Source of the DNA: Bacillota bacterium
GTDB lineage: Bacteria > Bacillota > Sulfobacillia > JAJZYS01 > JAJYTV01
Length of the DNA stretch: 53,214 nt
Assembly (NCBI GenBank): GCA_021793645.1
Contig: JAJYSJ010000016.1
Coordinates: forward strand, 1 to 53,214
Reading direction: 5' to 3'
The position numbers were made by a program, and so were the translations under genes. The stretch's first letter is position 1, and every line of letters begins with the position of its first letter. The notes under the pieces were generated by a model. The model was not told the origin of the DNA and made no database searches. It saw only the letters and a program-made list of their open reading frames with translations. Below are positions 6,938 through 16,351 of the stretch, piece by piece.

Positions 6938-8956
6938 ATGCGCGCTCAGATCGGTGTGGTCATTTCCCTGTTCGCGCTCGGCCTTGCGGCATGCAGTGCC
7001 AGCGGTCCCACGAGCGTCACCGGCACACAGCCGCAGGTCCTCGCATCGAAGGCCAAACTGCACATTGTCCGCAGGATTTCGGTGCAGGCATTGAAAGGGC
7101 AGGCAGCACCGATACAGGTCTCCTCCGTTTCGCTGCTTTCCGCGAGCGAGGGCTATGCCCTTGCCCAAAGCGCTACCCAGTCAGCGACGAACGCCTGGCT
7201 GCTCTTCACGTCGGACGGCGGGCGCACCTGGGGCGTCGATGACACATTGCCGTCTCAAACCTCCGCTATCCAGTTCGTTGACCAAAGCTACGGGTTCGCG
7301 CTCACTCCGACGGCCCTTCTGGCAACGGTCAACGGCGGGCGCAACTGGACCACGCGCTCCAATACCGCCTTTTCCAAGATCAAGTTCGTCTCCCGATCGG
7401 ACGGGATTGCCACCACCTCGGTGGGCACCTTGGAGATTACCCGCGACGGCGGGAAGACATGGCAGCAGGCCCTCTCCGGCAGCGGCCTCTACTTCGGCTC
7501 TGTGAGCGCCCTAAATGGACCGCGCTACTACGCCCTCGGGTTCCTTATGGGCAAGGCGAGCAGCAGTACGAGTCTCTTCGCGAGCACCGACGGAGGCGCC
7601 ACTTGGACGAGGCTTTTCTCCAGCGTCGAGTCTCCTGGTCTGCACACCGCCTACCTCGCCTACGTGAAGGCCGAGATGCAGGGCTACCAGCCGCCCTACC
7701 CCGCATTCGCCCAGGGCGGCTCCGTGACGTTTACGACGCCTTCCGTCGGCTGGGTCTCGCTGTTCGACGGCGGCTTCCTTTCGACGCTCGTCGCCCGCAC
7801 GGTGGACGGCGGCCGGACCTGGACATACGCTTGGGGCAACGATGGCTGCGCAATGGGCTGCAACGCGTCGGGAGGGGGGCTCTACCCCGCTGCGTACCTC
7901 GATGCGCAGGACGCGTGGCGCTATGGTGGCCAGTCGATCGACCGTTCGACGGACGGCGGCGCGACATTCCAAACGGGCGGTCCGGTGCCGCTTGGGCTGC
8001 CAGCGAGCAACTCCGTGCGAGCGCTGCAGTTCATCAACCCGGATCTCGGAATTGCAGGGACGACCGATGGCATCCTGCGCACGCAAGACGGCGGCAAGAC
8101 GTGGCAGCGCGTCTGGCCTCAAGGTCCAGGGCCCCTTGCGCAGATCAGCATGACGGCCTCGGGCTACGGCCTCGCCGTCTCGCAAGGGCAGCCGAACCTG
8201 CTCTGGCGCACGCAAGACGGCGGCAGGACGTGGCAACGGCTGCGAAGCTTCTCCGACAAGAGCCAAAGCCAAGCTCCGGAGTTGGCAAGGCCGCTGCAGA
8301 TCTCAGCCTTCTGGGCTTTCCCTGGCGGCCGGGCACTGGTCGTCGCGGGCGGCACGCTCTACCGCAACGAGCATCAGGGCAGGACGTGGCAGGCGATGGC
8401 CCTGAAGCTTCCTGGAGGGTCGGACTACAGCATCCAGACGGTGATCTTCAGCAGCCCCAAGGTCGGCTGGTACATCAACTCGAACTTCCCGTCTGTCGCG
8501 CTCTACAGCACGGCGGACGGCGGGCGAACGTGGAAGCTTGTCTCGCACTCCTTGCAAGCCGGCCCAACCAATTGCCAGCCGGCTGGCAAGAGCGCAGGAT
8601 GGTGCATCAACGGCAAGAAGGATTTCAAGGTGCCGCCCGATGCCTGGAAGCTCGCGCTCATGGCGACCACTGACGGGGGTAGGCGCTTCACCACGGTCGG
8701 CACGCTGCCGATGGAGTCGAGTGTGTTCTCGATCAGCTTTTACAGCCCCTACGCGGGTGCTCTCCTGGAGTCGCGCGACATCCTGCTGACGCAGGATGCG
8801 GGGCAGACGTTCACGGACATCCACTTCTCGCTCCCCAAGTACAGCTTTCTCAACAAAGTGGACGCAGTCTCCGCGCAGGAGATCTACGTCTTGACAGACG
8901 GCGGCCGGCTGCTCGAGACACGCGACGGGGGAGTGCACTGGCAGCAGGTTCCGTAG
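6938..8956 (+). CDS. Secreted lipoprotein with Asp-box (BNR/YCF48-like) repeats
   Basis: 672 aa from ATG at 6938, 11 nt after AAGGAA; a GTG at 6929 is in frame but too close. The N-terminus is a lipoprotein signal (hydrophobic stretch, then LAAC with the lipid-modified Cys at about residue 19). The rest contains at least ten Asp-box motifs of the S/T-x-D-G-G-x-T-W type, for example TSDGGRTW, TRDGGKTW, STDGGATW, TQDGGRTW and TADGGRTW. They are spaced about 45-70 residues apart, as in beta-propellers of the BNR/YCF48 class. The sialidase catalytic Arg and Tyr pattern was not recognised, so a binding or structural role is more likely than hydrolysis. The substrate is unknown. Confidence 0.82.
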   Translation: MRAQIGVVISLFALGLAACSASGPTSVTGTQPQVLASKAKLHIVRRISVQALKGQAAPIQVSSVSLLSASEGYALAQSATQSATNAWLLFTSDGGRTWGVDDTLPSQTSAIQFVDQSYGFALTPTALLATVNGGRNWTTRSNTAFSKIKFVSRSDGIATTSVGTLEITRDGGKTWQQALSGSGLYFGSVSALNGPRYYALGFLMGKASSSTSLFASTDGGATWTRLFSSVESPGLHTAYLAYVKAEMQGYQPPYPAFAQGGSVTFTTPSVGWVSLFDGGFLSTLVARTVDGGRTWTYAWGNDGCAMGCNASGGGLYPAAYLDAQDAWRYGGQSIDRSTDGGATFQTGGPVPLGLPASNSVRALQFINPDLGIAGTTDGILRTQDGGKTWQRVWPQGPGPLAQISMTASGYGLAVSQGQPNLLWRTQDGGRTWQRLRSFSDKSQSQAPELARPLQISAFWAFPGGRALVVAGGTLYRNEHQGRTWQAMALKLPGGSDYSIQTVIFSSPKVGWYINSNFPSVALYSTADGGRTWKLVSHSLQAGPTNCQPAGKSAGWCINGKKDFKVPPDAWKLALMATTDGGRRFTTVGTLPMESSVFSISFYSPYAGALLESRDILLTQDAGQTFTDIHFSLPKYSFLNKVDAVSAQEIYVLTDGGRLLETRDGGVHWQQVP

Positions 8957-9005
8957 GTGCGCATGCGCCTGCTCGCCGCGGGGCACATCAATGCGGGGGG
9001 ATTCC

Positions 9006-9830
9006 ATGGGTCCGCTTCTCTTGATCGGCGGCCACGAGGAGCCGCAGGGCGCAGCGCTCGAGGCGTTCGCCGCAAACGCTGGGCAAGGCGGCCGCATCGC
9101 GCTCCTCACCGCCGCAACGCAGGACCCGCAGGGCGCCTATCGGCGCTACCGCGAAATATTCACCCGCCTCGGCCTCGGCGAGGTCGTGCACATTGGCGTC
9201 GAGGACCGCTCCGACTGCGCCCAGCGCGAGGCGGCGCAGGCCGTGCGCGATGCGGACGGCATCTTTTTCACGGGCGGAGATCAGCTGCGCATCACGAGCC
9301 TCGTCGGCGGCACGCCCGTCGAAGCGGCGATCCATGCTGCCCGCGGGCATGGCGCGGTGATCGGCGGCACCTCGGCCGGTGCCTCCGCGATGACCGACAC
9401 GATGCTCGTGGGGGGGCAGGACGAGGAGGCAGCGCGCAGAGCGTCGGTCCGGATGTGTCCGGGGCTTGGCTTCCTGCGAGCGGCTGTCGTCGACCAGCAC
9501 TTCGCCCAGCGCGGCCGCATCAACCGGCTGATCGCGGCGCTCGCCCAAAACCCAGGCATTCTCGGGATCGGCATCGACGAGAACACAGCCATCCTGGTTC
9601 GGGACGAAGAGCGCCTTGAGGTGCTTGGCGCCGGGACGGTCACGATCCTCGACGGACGCGGCGCAGACCTTGTGGAGGCCTCGGAGCACGACATCGACAA
9701 GCCGGTGGCGCTCGGATCCGTTGCGCTCTGGCTCCTCAGGCAGGGCTATGGCTTCGACCTGAGGCTGCGTGCGCCGGTGCATAGTTCCGCATCAGCGGGG
9801 AAGACTAGCGCAGTCCCTGTGCTGCGCTGA
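9006..9830 (+). CDS. cphB: Cyanophycinase (peptidase family S51)
   Basis: 274 aa, full length. It is a serine peptidase that breaks cyanophycin (multi-L-arginyl-poly-L-aspartate) into beta-Asp-Arg dipeptides. The nucleophile elbow GGTSAGAS is visible near residues 120-127, preceded by FFTGGDQLRI and followed by VDQHFAQRGRINRL, all typical of the family. The start is ATG 9006 with a GGGGGGA ribosome site. It lies 13 bp before cphA in the same direction, which strongly supports a cyanophycin role rather than another S51 activity. Confidence 0.93.
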   Translation: MGPLLLIGGHEEPQGAALEAFAANAGQGGRIALLTAATQDPQGAYRRYREIFTRLGLGEVVHIGVEDRSDCAQREAAQAVRDADGIFFTGGDQLRITSLVGGTPVEAAIHAARGHGAVIGGTSAGASAMTDTMLVGGQDEEAARRASVRMCPGLGFLRAAVVDQHFAQRGRINRLIAALAQNPGILGIGIDENTAILVRDEERLEVLGAGTVTILDGRGADLVEASEHDIDKPVALGSVALWLLRQGYGFDLRLRAPVHSSASAGKTSAVPVLR

Positions 9831-9843
9831 GGAGGCACTCCGC

Positions 9844-12462
9844 TTGCAGATCACGGAGTGGCGGTATTTCGAGGGTCCCAACCCGCACTGCCACCGGCCG
9901 ATCCTTGAACTCTGCCTGGATCTTGGTGACCTGGCCGAAGTTTCGACCGCGCACAGGCCCCATGTCGCGACGAATCTCCTAAAACACCTGCCGGGCCTAT
10001 CGAACCACTACTGCGGTCTCGGCTTTCAAGGCGGTTTCGCGCTGCGCCTTCGCGAAGGCACGCTGTTCGGTCATGTACTCGAGCACGTGGCGCTCGAACT
10101 GCTGCACTTGGCAGGATTCGAGGGTACGTACGGCAAGACGCGCCAGGTGCGCAGCACGTCCGTCTACCGTATCGCGTTCGAAGCGCCGGAGGAGGAGGTC
10201 GGGCGCGCAGCGGCCGATCTCTCGTTGCGTTTTCTGGACGCACTCCTCTACGAGCGGGAGTTCCAGCTCGAGGAGGAGCGTGGCCGGCTGCTAGAGCTCT
10301 ATGCACGGCGCTGCCTAGGCCCCAGCACCGAAGCGATCGCGCGCGCCGCACGCGCCCGGGACATCCCGGTACGCCGCCTAGCGGGAAGCAGCGTCCTGGA
10401 GCTCGGCCAGGGACAGTACCTGCGGCGCGTTCAGGCTACCCTCACAGACCGCACCTCCACCGTCGCGGTGGATATTGCGCAGGACAAGCAGCGGTGCAAG
10501 GCAATCCTGCGCGAGCACGGCATTCCCGTGCCCGAAGGCATCGTTGTGCGTACGGCAGAGCAGGCGGCGCACGCCGCACTTCGCCTGCCGTTGCCGCTCG
10601 TGGTAAAACCCGTATCCGGAAGCCAGGGGCGCGGCGTTTCTGTCCACCTGCGCCGTCCCCGCGATGTGCGTCGCGCGGTGGCAATCGCCCAGGCGATATC
10701 GGAGGAGGTTCTCCTGGAGCGCCAGATATTCGGCAAGGAGTACCGCCTGCTCGTTGTCGGGGGCCGCTTTGTCGCGGCGGCCGAGCGCATCCCGCCAGCC
10801 GTCGTCGGCGACGGCGAGCACACGGTAGCAGAACTCGTGGCGTTCGAGAACCTCGATCCCCGCCGCGGCGGCGGTCACGAACGGCCGCTGACGCGCATCA
10901 CGCTAGACAACATCGCGCACTTCTGTCTGGCGCGACAGGGCCTTTTGCCGGACGGCGTGCCGCAGCCGGGACAGCGGGTCCTCTTGCGCGACTCTGCGAA
11001 CCTCTCCACAGGGGGTACCGCAAGAGACTGCACGGATGAGGTGTCGCCTCGCGTCCGCGCGATGGCGGAGCGGGCGGCCGCAGTCATCGGGCTCGACGTC
11101 GCCGGCATCGACGTCGTTGCGCAGGACATTGCCGACGATGCGGCGCCGGCCTGGGTGCTCGAGGTGAACGCTGCGCCGGGCATCCGAATGCACCTCTATC
11201 CCCAGAGCGGACACGCGCGCGACGTGGCCGGATCGATCGTCGAGTCGCTCTTCCCGCCGGGCAGTCCCTCGCGCATCCCGCTTGCGGCGGTTACAGGCTC
11301 GAACGGCAAGACGACGACAGTGCGCCTTGTACGTGAGATGCTGCAGCGTCGCGGCCTCGTCGTCGGCTTCACCTCCACGGACGGCCACGGCGTCGGGGAC
11401 GAGTTCCTCGGCCGTGGAGATGATGCAGGCCCGCGCTCGGCACGGGCGGTTCTCTCGGATCAGCGCGTGCAGGCGGCAGTGCTGGAGGTCGCGCGCGGCG
11501 GCATCTCGCGCGCAGGCCTAGGCTACGATGCGGCCGACGTCGGCTGCATCCTCAATGTCACCGGGGACCATCTGGGGCAGGACGGGACCGACACGATCGA
11601 AGAACTCGCACAGGTCAAAGCGCTGGTGATCGAGGCTGTGCGCCCGCACGGCAGAGTCGTGCTGAACGCCGATGACCCCGTCGCGCTGCAGCTCGGTTCG
11701 CGCGCCCGGGCGCCGATCGTGCTTTTCTCCGCGTCCCCGGACCACCTCGCAGTGCGCCGCCACATCGCCGCAGGGGGAGAGGCCGTCATTGCTGCCCAGG
11801 ACGCCATTGTGCTCTTCGCGAAGGGACGTACGGAGCGCATCGCGCAACTGCGCGAACTCGCCTTCGCGGACGCGGGCAGAGTGCGCCCGATGCTGGAGAA
11901 CGCGCTCGCCGCCGCAGCGCTCGGCCACGGACTTGGCCTCCTGCCGGAGGAGATCGCCGAGGGCCTGCGCTCCTTCCGCAATGACGCAGAGCACAATCCG
12001 GGCCGGATGAACGTCTACGACGTGCACGGTGTGCGCGTCGTCGTGGACTATGGGCACAACCCCCACGCGCTTGCCGCCGTAGGGCAGTCGTTGCGTGCAG
12101 TGGGGGCCGGCAGGCTCCGCGGGGTGATCGGCATGCCCGGCGACCGCCGAGACGAAGACGCTCTCGCTCTGGGACGCGTCGCAGCGCAGGTGTTCGACGA
12201 GGTCTTCTGCAAGGAGGACCGCGACCGGCGCGGGCGCGAGCGCGGCGACATGGCCCTGCGCATCGCGCAGGGGGTGCGCACGGGGGGCGGCAGGCCGAGC
12301 GTCGTCCTCGACGAGTGCGAGGCGCTGCGCGAGGCGTTCCAGGCAAGCGTCCCCGGTGACGTCGTGGCGGTCTTCTACGAGCTGCTTGGGCCGGTGCTGG
12401 AGGAGATCGAGCGCCTCCGCGCCAGCCAGCCCGCTACGGCCGACGCGGTCGAGCAGGGGTGA
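9844..12462 (+). CDS. cphA: Cyanophycin synthetase
   Basis: 872 aa from TTG 9844, 7 nt after GAGGAGG. The N-terminal domain begins ITEWRYFEGPNPHCHRPILE as in other CphA proteins. An ATP-grasp domain covers about residues 210-460 (LVVKPVSGSQGRGV; EVNAAPGIRMH). The C-terminal Mur-ligase-like half has its P-loop GSNGKTTT near residue 485 and NVTGDHLGQDG further on. The two ATP sites add Asp to the backbone and Arg to the side chain of the nitrogen-storage polymer. Length and domain order are normal. With cphB upstream, the cell can both make and mobilise cyanophycin. Confidence 0.95.
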   Translation: MQITEWRYFEGPNPHCHRPILELCLDLGDLAEVSTAHRPHVATNLLKHLPGLSNHYCGLGFQGGFALRLREGTLFGHVLEHVALELLHLAGFEGTYGKTRQVRSTSVYRIAFEAPEEEVGRAAADLSLRFLDALLYEREFQLEEERGRLLELYARRCLGPSTEAIARAARARDIPVRRLAGSSVLELGQGQYLRRVQATLTDRTSTVAVDIAQDKQRCKAILREHGIPVPEGIVVRTAEQAAHAALRLPLPLVVKPVSGSQGRGVSVHLRRPRDVRRAVAIAQAISEEVLLERQIFGKEYRLLVVGGRFVAAAERIPPAVVGDGEHTVAELVAFENLDPRRGGGHERPLTRITLDNIAHFCLARQGLLPDGVPQPGQRVLLRDSANLSTGGTARDCTDEVSPRVRAMAERAAAVIGLDVAGIDVVAQDIADDAAPAWVLEVNAAPGIRMHLYPQSGHARDVAGSIVESLFPPGSPSRIPLAAVTGSNGKTTTVRLVREMLQRRGLVVGFTSTDGHGVGDEFLGRGDDAGPRSARAVLSDQRVQAAVLEVARGGISRAGLGYDAADVGCILNVTGDHLGQDGTDTIEELAQVKALVIEAVRPHGRVVLNADDPVALQLGSRARAPIVLFSASPDHLAVRRHIAAGGEAVIAAQDAIVLFAKGRTERIAQLRELAFADAGRVRPMLENALAAAALGHGLGLLPEEIAEGLRSFRNDAEHNPGRMNVYDVHGVRVVVDYGHNPHALAAVGQSLRAVGAGRLRGVIGMPGDRRDEDALALGRVAAQVFDEVFCKEDRDRRGRERGDMALRIAQGVRTGGGRPSVVLDECEALREAFQASVPGDVVAVFYELLGPVLEEIERLRASQPATADAVEQG

Positions 12463-12469
12463 CGCTTGC

Positions 12470-12511
12470 GCCGCACCCCCGCGGCGGATACCTTTAGCTC
12501 GGGGGTGCGGC
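12470..12511 (+). repeat. Perfect 12-bp inverted repeat abutting the ispE start codon
   Basis: GCCGCACCCCCG (12470-12481) and CGGGGGTGCGGC (12500-12511) are perfect complements with an 18-nt loop. The ATG of ispE begins at 12512. A run of six T follows at 12518-12523, so the hairpin could act as a partial terminator or control translation start. Confidence 0.75.
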
Positions 12512-13345
12512 ATGCGCTTTTTTGCCCCGGCCAAGCTGAACCTCAGCCTCGACCTCGGCGCATTGCGCGCGGACGGTTACCACGAGATCCGCACAGTCAT
12601 GCAGGCGGTCTCCCTGGGAGATCGCCTGTTTGTCATGCCGGAGGGGAAGTTTACGGTGGAGAACCCTCTCATCCGAGAGGATGACCTCGTGCGCCGCGCG
12701 GGTGAGCTCTTCGCGCAGGCTACCGGGCGCAAGGCCGGGGTCCGGATCCGGGTGCAAAAACGGATTCCCATCGGTGCGGGCCTCGGCGGCGGCTCAAGCG
12801 ATGCGGCGTGCACCCTGAGGGCGCTGCGCGGGCTTCTGCGTCCGGACATGCCGGATGCGGAACTGCTGGCGCTTGGCGCGCAGCTCGGCAGCGATGTGCC
12901 CTTCTTCCTCGGCCCATCGCCCTTGGCCCTCGCGGAGGGTCGAGGGGAGATCCTGACGCCCCTCTCCGCGCGGGAGCCGCTCTGGGCGGTGATCGCCTGG
13001 CCGGGTGAAGGACTCTCTACCGCAGCGGTCTATCGCGACAGCGCGCACGGGACGGGCGGAGCGACCGAGCAGGTGCTCTTTGGTGCCGCCTGCGCGCGCA
13101 ACGATCTTGAAGCCGCCGCCGTGCGCCTATCTCCTGCTCTGCAAACGCTGCTGAGGGCAGCGCAGGCAGGGGGTGCGCCGCTGCAGGTCACAGGCAGCGG
13201 CAGTGCGGCCTTCGCACTCTACAAGGATGCCGCCGCGGCCGGGGCGGGACTGCACGCAGTGCGTTTTGCGGCGCAGCGGGCCGTGCTTTGCACGACCATC
13301 ACTGCCTGGCCCTGGCAAAGGATCGCGGCTCATGGCAACGAATAA
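12512..13345 (+). CDS. ispE: 4-diphosphocytidyl-2-C-methyl-D-erythritol kinase
   Basis: 277 aa GHMP kinase of the non-mevalonate isoprenoid pathway, phosphorylating CDP-methylerythritol. Seen motifs are PAKLNLSLDLG at the start, the ATP-binding PIGAGLGGGSSDAA, SDVPFFL, and a late TGSGSAAFALY. The ATG at 12512 has no classical ribosome site; it sits directly at the foot of a 12-bp hairpin whose 3' arm contains GGGGGTG. An in-frame extension upstream is open but overlaps cphA and lacks conservation. Confidence 0.95.
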   Translation: MRFFAPAKLNLSLDLGALRADGYHEIRTVMQAVSLGDRLFVMPEGKFTVENPLIREDDLVRRAGELFAQATGRKAGVRIRVQKRIPIGAGLGGGSSDAACTLRALRGLLRPDMPDAELLALGAQLGSDVPFFLGPSPLALAEGRGEILTPLSAREPLWAVIAWPGEGLSTAAVYRDSAHGTGGATEQVLFGAACARNDLEAAAVRLSPALQTLLRAAQAGGAPLQVTGSGSAAFALYKDAAAAGAGLHAVRFAAQRAVLCTTITAWPWQRIAAHGNE

Positions 13346-13367
13346 CAGCGCAGTTGGAGGTGCTCTC

Positions 13368-14132
13368 TTGGTCGACGCCGTCGTGCTTGCCGGGCGCAGG
13401 AACCAGAAGGAGCTGCGTACGGTGTCCGACGTGGAATGGGAGGCACTCGTCCCGATCGCCGGCCGGCCGATGGCCTCCTGGGTGATCGACGCACTGCGTG
13501 CATCCAAACTCTGCAAGCGCATCGTCGTCGTCGGCCCGAGCGAGCTGTGGGAAGGTGCCGGCGCGGACGGCTCCGTCGTCGCACCGTCGGACGACCTGAT
13601 CGAGAACGTGCGGCGCGGGGCGCACGCCCTCTCTGGCGAGCGTCCGATTCTCGTCTGCACGAGCGACATCCCGATGCTCACGCCTGAGGCTGTGCAGGCG
13701 TTCCTCGCCGCCGCAGCGGACATCCCGGCCGAATTTCACTACCCCGTGATCCCGCACGAGGACGTGGAGCGTCAGTTTCCAGGCAACAAGCGCACCTACG
13801 TACGCCTGCGCGACGGCACGTTCACCGGCGGGAACTTTGTTCTACTGGACCCCAAGGCGGCAAAGCGCGCGATCGAGGTGGCGCAGGAGCTCGTGGCGTT
13901 GCGCAAGAAGCCCCTTCGGTTGGGTCTCCTGGTCGGACTGGGTTTCGTGGTACGCTTAGTTCTTGGACAGGCGACGGTGGGCGAAGCGGAACGGCGTTTC
14001 TCCCGCCTGCTGGGCGTACAGGGCCGCGCGGTGCGCCTTTCATACCCGGAGGTCGGCGTGGACGTTGACCATCCCGGAGACGTACCATACTGCGAACAAG
14101 AGATCCGCCGTCGGCAAGGGAGAGCGGGATAG
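13368..14132 (+). CDS. MobA-like nucleotidyltransferase family protein
   Basis: 254 aa from TTG 13368, 7 nt after TTGGAGG; an alternative ATG at 13332 overlaps the ispE end. The fold signature of a sugar-nucleotide or molybdopterin nucleotidyltransferase is visible: VDAVVLAG at the start, VPIAGRPMASWVIDAL, VCTSDIPMLT, and FTGGNFVLLDP. The substrate cannot be told. The usual GxGTRM loop is altered (LAGRRNQKEL). It is embedded between ispE and purR, with only small gaps on either side, so it is likely co-transcribed. Confidence 0.75.
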   Translation: MVDAVVLAGRRNQKELRTVSDVEWEALVPIAGRPMASWVIDALRASKLCKRIVVVGPSELWEGAGADGSVVAPSDDLIENVRRGAHALSGERPILVCTSDIPMLTPEAVQAFLAAAADIPAEFHYPVIPHEDVERQFPGNKRTYVRLRDGTFTGGNFVLLDPKAAKRAIEVAQELVALRKKPLRLGLLVGLGFVVRLVLGQATVGEAERRFSRLLGVQGRAVRLSYPEVGVDVDHPGDVPYCEQEIRRRQGRAG

Positions 14133-14136
14133 CGCG

Positions 14137-14991
14137 TTGGCAAGGGAAGCGCGGTACGCGCGCGTTCGACGCATCGTAGGACTCACAAGGCGCCTCACCG
14201 CCGCCCCGGGGCGGCTGTACTCGCTTGCTGAGCTGGCCGCCGAGACCGGCGCGGCGCGTTCAACCGTGTCCGAGGACGTGGCACTCATCGACGAGGTTTT
14301 GCGCGAGGCGGGGCAGGGCGGCGTGGAGACCGTCACCGGTGCTGCCGGCGGCGTGCGGTGGCTCGACACTGTCTCCGCCGCACGGGCGCGGGAACTCGTG
14401 CAGGCACTGATCGTCGAACTGTCGGACCCGGAGCGGATCATTCCCGGGGGATTCCTCTACATGACGGACGTGATCTTCTCGCCCCACTGGGCGGAGCGCA
14501 TCGGAGCACTCATTGCGACCCGCTTCCTACCGCTTGGGCCCGACATGGTGCTGACGATGGAGACGAAGGGGATCCCTCTGGCACTCACCACTGCGCGCGC
14601 GCTGGGCCTGCCGCTCGCCGTCGCGCGCCGGGAGAGCCGCGTTACCGAGGGGCCGTCCCTCAGCCTGAACGTCGTGTCTTCGTCGGGGCGCATCGGCGCG
14701 ATGTCGCTGCCGAGGCGCGCCATCCCGCAGGGCAGCCGCGTCCTGATCGTCGACGACTTCATGAAGGGTGGCAGCACGGCGCGCGGCCTCGAAGACCTCT
14801 GCCGCGAATTGGGCGCCAAGGCGATCGGCTGTGCTGCGCTTTGCGAAACGCCCGCACCGAACCCGCGCAAGGCCCTGGAGTATTTCTCCCTCCTGCGGCT
14901 CGAAGCGGTCGACGACGCCAAACGCGCCGTCAGCCTCTCCCCTGCCGAAAGTTTCACCCGCTATCTCGAGGAGGCAGGAAGCGATGCTTGA
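14137..14991 (+). CDS. purR: Pur operon repressor PurR
   Basis: 284 aa from TTG 14137 after AAGGGAGAG. An N-terminal winged-helix domain (residues about 5-75, LAELAAETGAARSTVSEDVALI) is joined to a phosphoribosyltransferase-like effector domain with the PRPP loop VLIVDDFMKGGST. In Bacillus this protein represses purine genes and is relieved by PRPP. The end overlaps the glmU start by 8 nt, and prs (PRPP synthesis) lies two genes downstream. Confidence 0.94.
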   Translation: MAREARYARVRRIVGLTRRLTAAPGRLYSLAELAAETGAARSTVSEDVALIDEVLREAGQGGVETVTGAAGGVRWLDTVSAARARELVQALIVELSDPERIIPGGFLYMTDVIFSPHWAERIGALIATRFLPLGPDMVLTMETKGIPLALTTARALGLPLAVARRESRVTEGPSLSLNVVSSSGRIGAMSLPRRAIPQGSRVLIVDDFMKGGSTARGLEDLCRELGAKAIGCAALCETPAPNPRKALEYFSLLRLEAVDDAKRAVSLSPAESFTRYLEEAGSDA

Positions 14992-16345
14992 AGAGATCCG
15001 CCCGATCGTCCTCGCTGCCGGGAAGGGAACGCGCATGCGTTCCGAGCTGCCGAAGGCGCTTCACCGTCTGGCCGGACGTCCGCTGCTGTCGCACGTCCTC
15101 GAGGCGCTTCATGGCGCCGGCTTCGGTCGCCCGATCGTCGTCGTCGGACACGGCGCCGAACTCGTGGAGGAGGTCGTCGGGGACCAGGGGGACTGCGTCT
15201 ACCAGAAGGAGCAGCGCGGTACAGGCGATGCGGTGCGGACCGCGCTTGACGCCTTCCCGGACCTCGCGCGCGTTTTGATCGTCAACGGCGATTTGCCGCT
15301 GCTGCGGCCAAGGACGCTGCAGGACCTTGCCGCCGACGCCGGGTCCCAAGGAGCGCTTCTCACGGCGCAGCTGCCAGATCCCCACGGGTTTGGACGCATC
15401 GCGCGCGATGCCGAAGGCCGCTTTGCAGGCATCATCGAAGAGGCGGACTGCGACGACGCGCAGCGCGCCATCTTGGAGGTGAACGTGGGCGTCTACCTCC
15501 TGCAGGCCCAGGTGCTCGCGGCAGCGCTCAGGCAGACGGGCACCCGGAACGCCCAGGGCGAACTGTACCTCGTGGACGCGGTCGTGGACCTCGGACGCCG
15601 AGGGAAAATCCTCGCGCTGCCGTGCGACGTGGAGGAAGCGGGACAGGTCAACGACCGCCGAGACCTGGCGAGCGCCGAGGCAGTCCTCCGCCGTCGACAG
15701 GTGGCGCGCCTGATGGACGCTGGCGTCACGGTGCTCGATCCCGCGACGACCTATGTCGACGCGACCGTTTCGGTAGGGGCGGATACGATCCTCAGGCCAT
15801 TCACCTTCCTCGAAGGCGAGACGACGATCGGCGAAGGGTGCGACATCGGACCCCACACGCGCATCGTCGATACCAGGATCGGCGATGGCTGCCATGTGGA
15901 ATTCTCGGTTGTCGAAGAGACGACACTGGGCGATGGGACGTCATGCGGCCCCTTCACGCATCTGCGTCCGGGAACGGAGACCGGAAAGCAGGTTTCGATC
16001 GGGAACTTTGTCGAAGTAAAGGCTGTCCGCATCGGAGACCAGACGAAGGTGCGCCACCACACGTACCTGGGGAATGCGGAGATCGGGCGGCGCGTGAACA
16101 TCGGTGCGGGCACCGTCATCGTGAACTACGACGGCAAGCGCAAGCACTTCACGCGCATCGGCGACGAAGCATTCGTCGGCTGCAATTCTAACCTCGTCTC
16201 ACCGGTGGAGATTGGTCCCCAAAGTTATGTCGCGGCCGGTTCAACCATCACCCACGATGTTCCGCAAGGATCACTTGGCGTCGCTCGCGAGCGGCAGCGC
16301 AACATCGAGGGCTGGGTGGCTCGCCGTCGCGAACGGGAGGAATAG
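14984..16345 (+). CDS. glmU: Bifunctional GlcNAc-1-P uridyltransferase / GlcN-1-P acetyltransferase
   Basis: 453 aa, normal length. It makes UDP-GlcNAc for peptidoglycan and other wall polymers. The N-terminal pyrophosphorylase domain begins with LAAGKGTRMRSELPKALH. The C-terminal half is a left-handed beta-helix of hexapeptide repeats (from about residue 255) ending in the acetyltransferase part with NYDGKRKHFT and FVGCNSNLVSPVEIG. The ATG 14984 overlaps the end of purR and follows GAGGAGGCAGGAA. Confidence 0.97.
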   Translation: MLEEIRPIVLAAGKGTRMRSELPKALHRLAGRPLLSHVLEALHGAGFGRPIVVVGHGAELVEEVVGDQGDCVYQKEQRGTGDAVRTALDAFPDLARVLIVNGDLPLLRPRTLQDLAADAGSQGALLTAQLPDPHGFGRIARDAEGRFAGIIEEADCDDAQRAILEVNVGVYLLQAQVLAAALRQTGTRNAQGELYLVDAVVDLGRRGKILALPCDVEEAGQVNDRRDLASAEAVLRRRQVARLMDAGVTVLDPATTYVDATVSVGADTILRPFTFLEGETTIGEGCDIGPHTRIVDTRIGDGCHVEFSVVEETTLGDGTSCGPFTHLRPGTETGKQVSIGNFVEVKAVRIGDQTKVRHHTYLGNAEIGRRVNIGAGTVIVNYDGKRKHFTRIGDEAFVGCNSNLVSPVEIGPQSYVAAGSTITHDVPQGSLGVARERQRNIEGWVARRREREE

Positions 16346-16351
16346 GGAACT

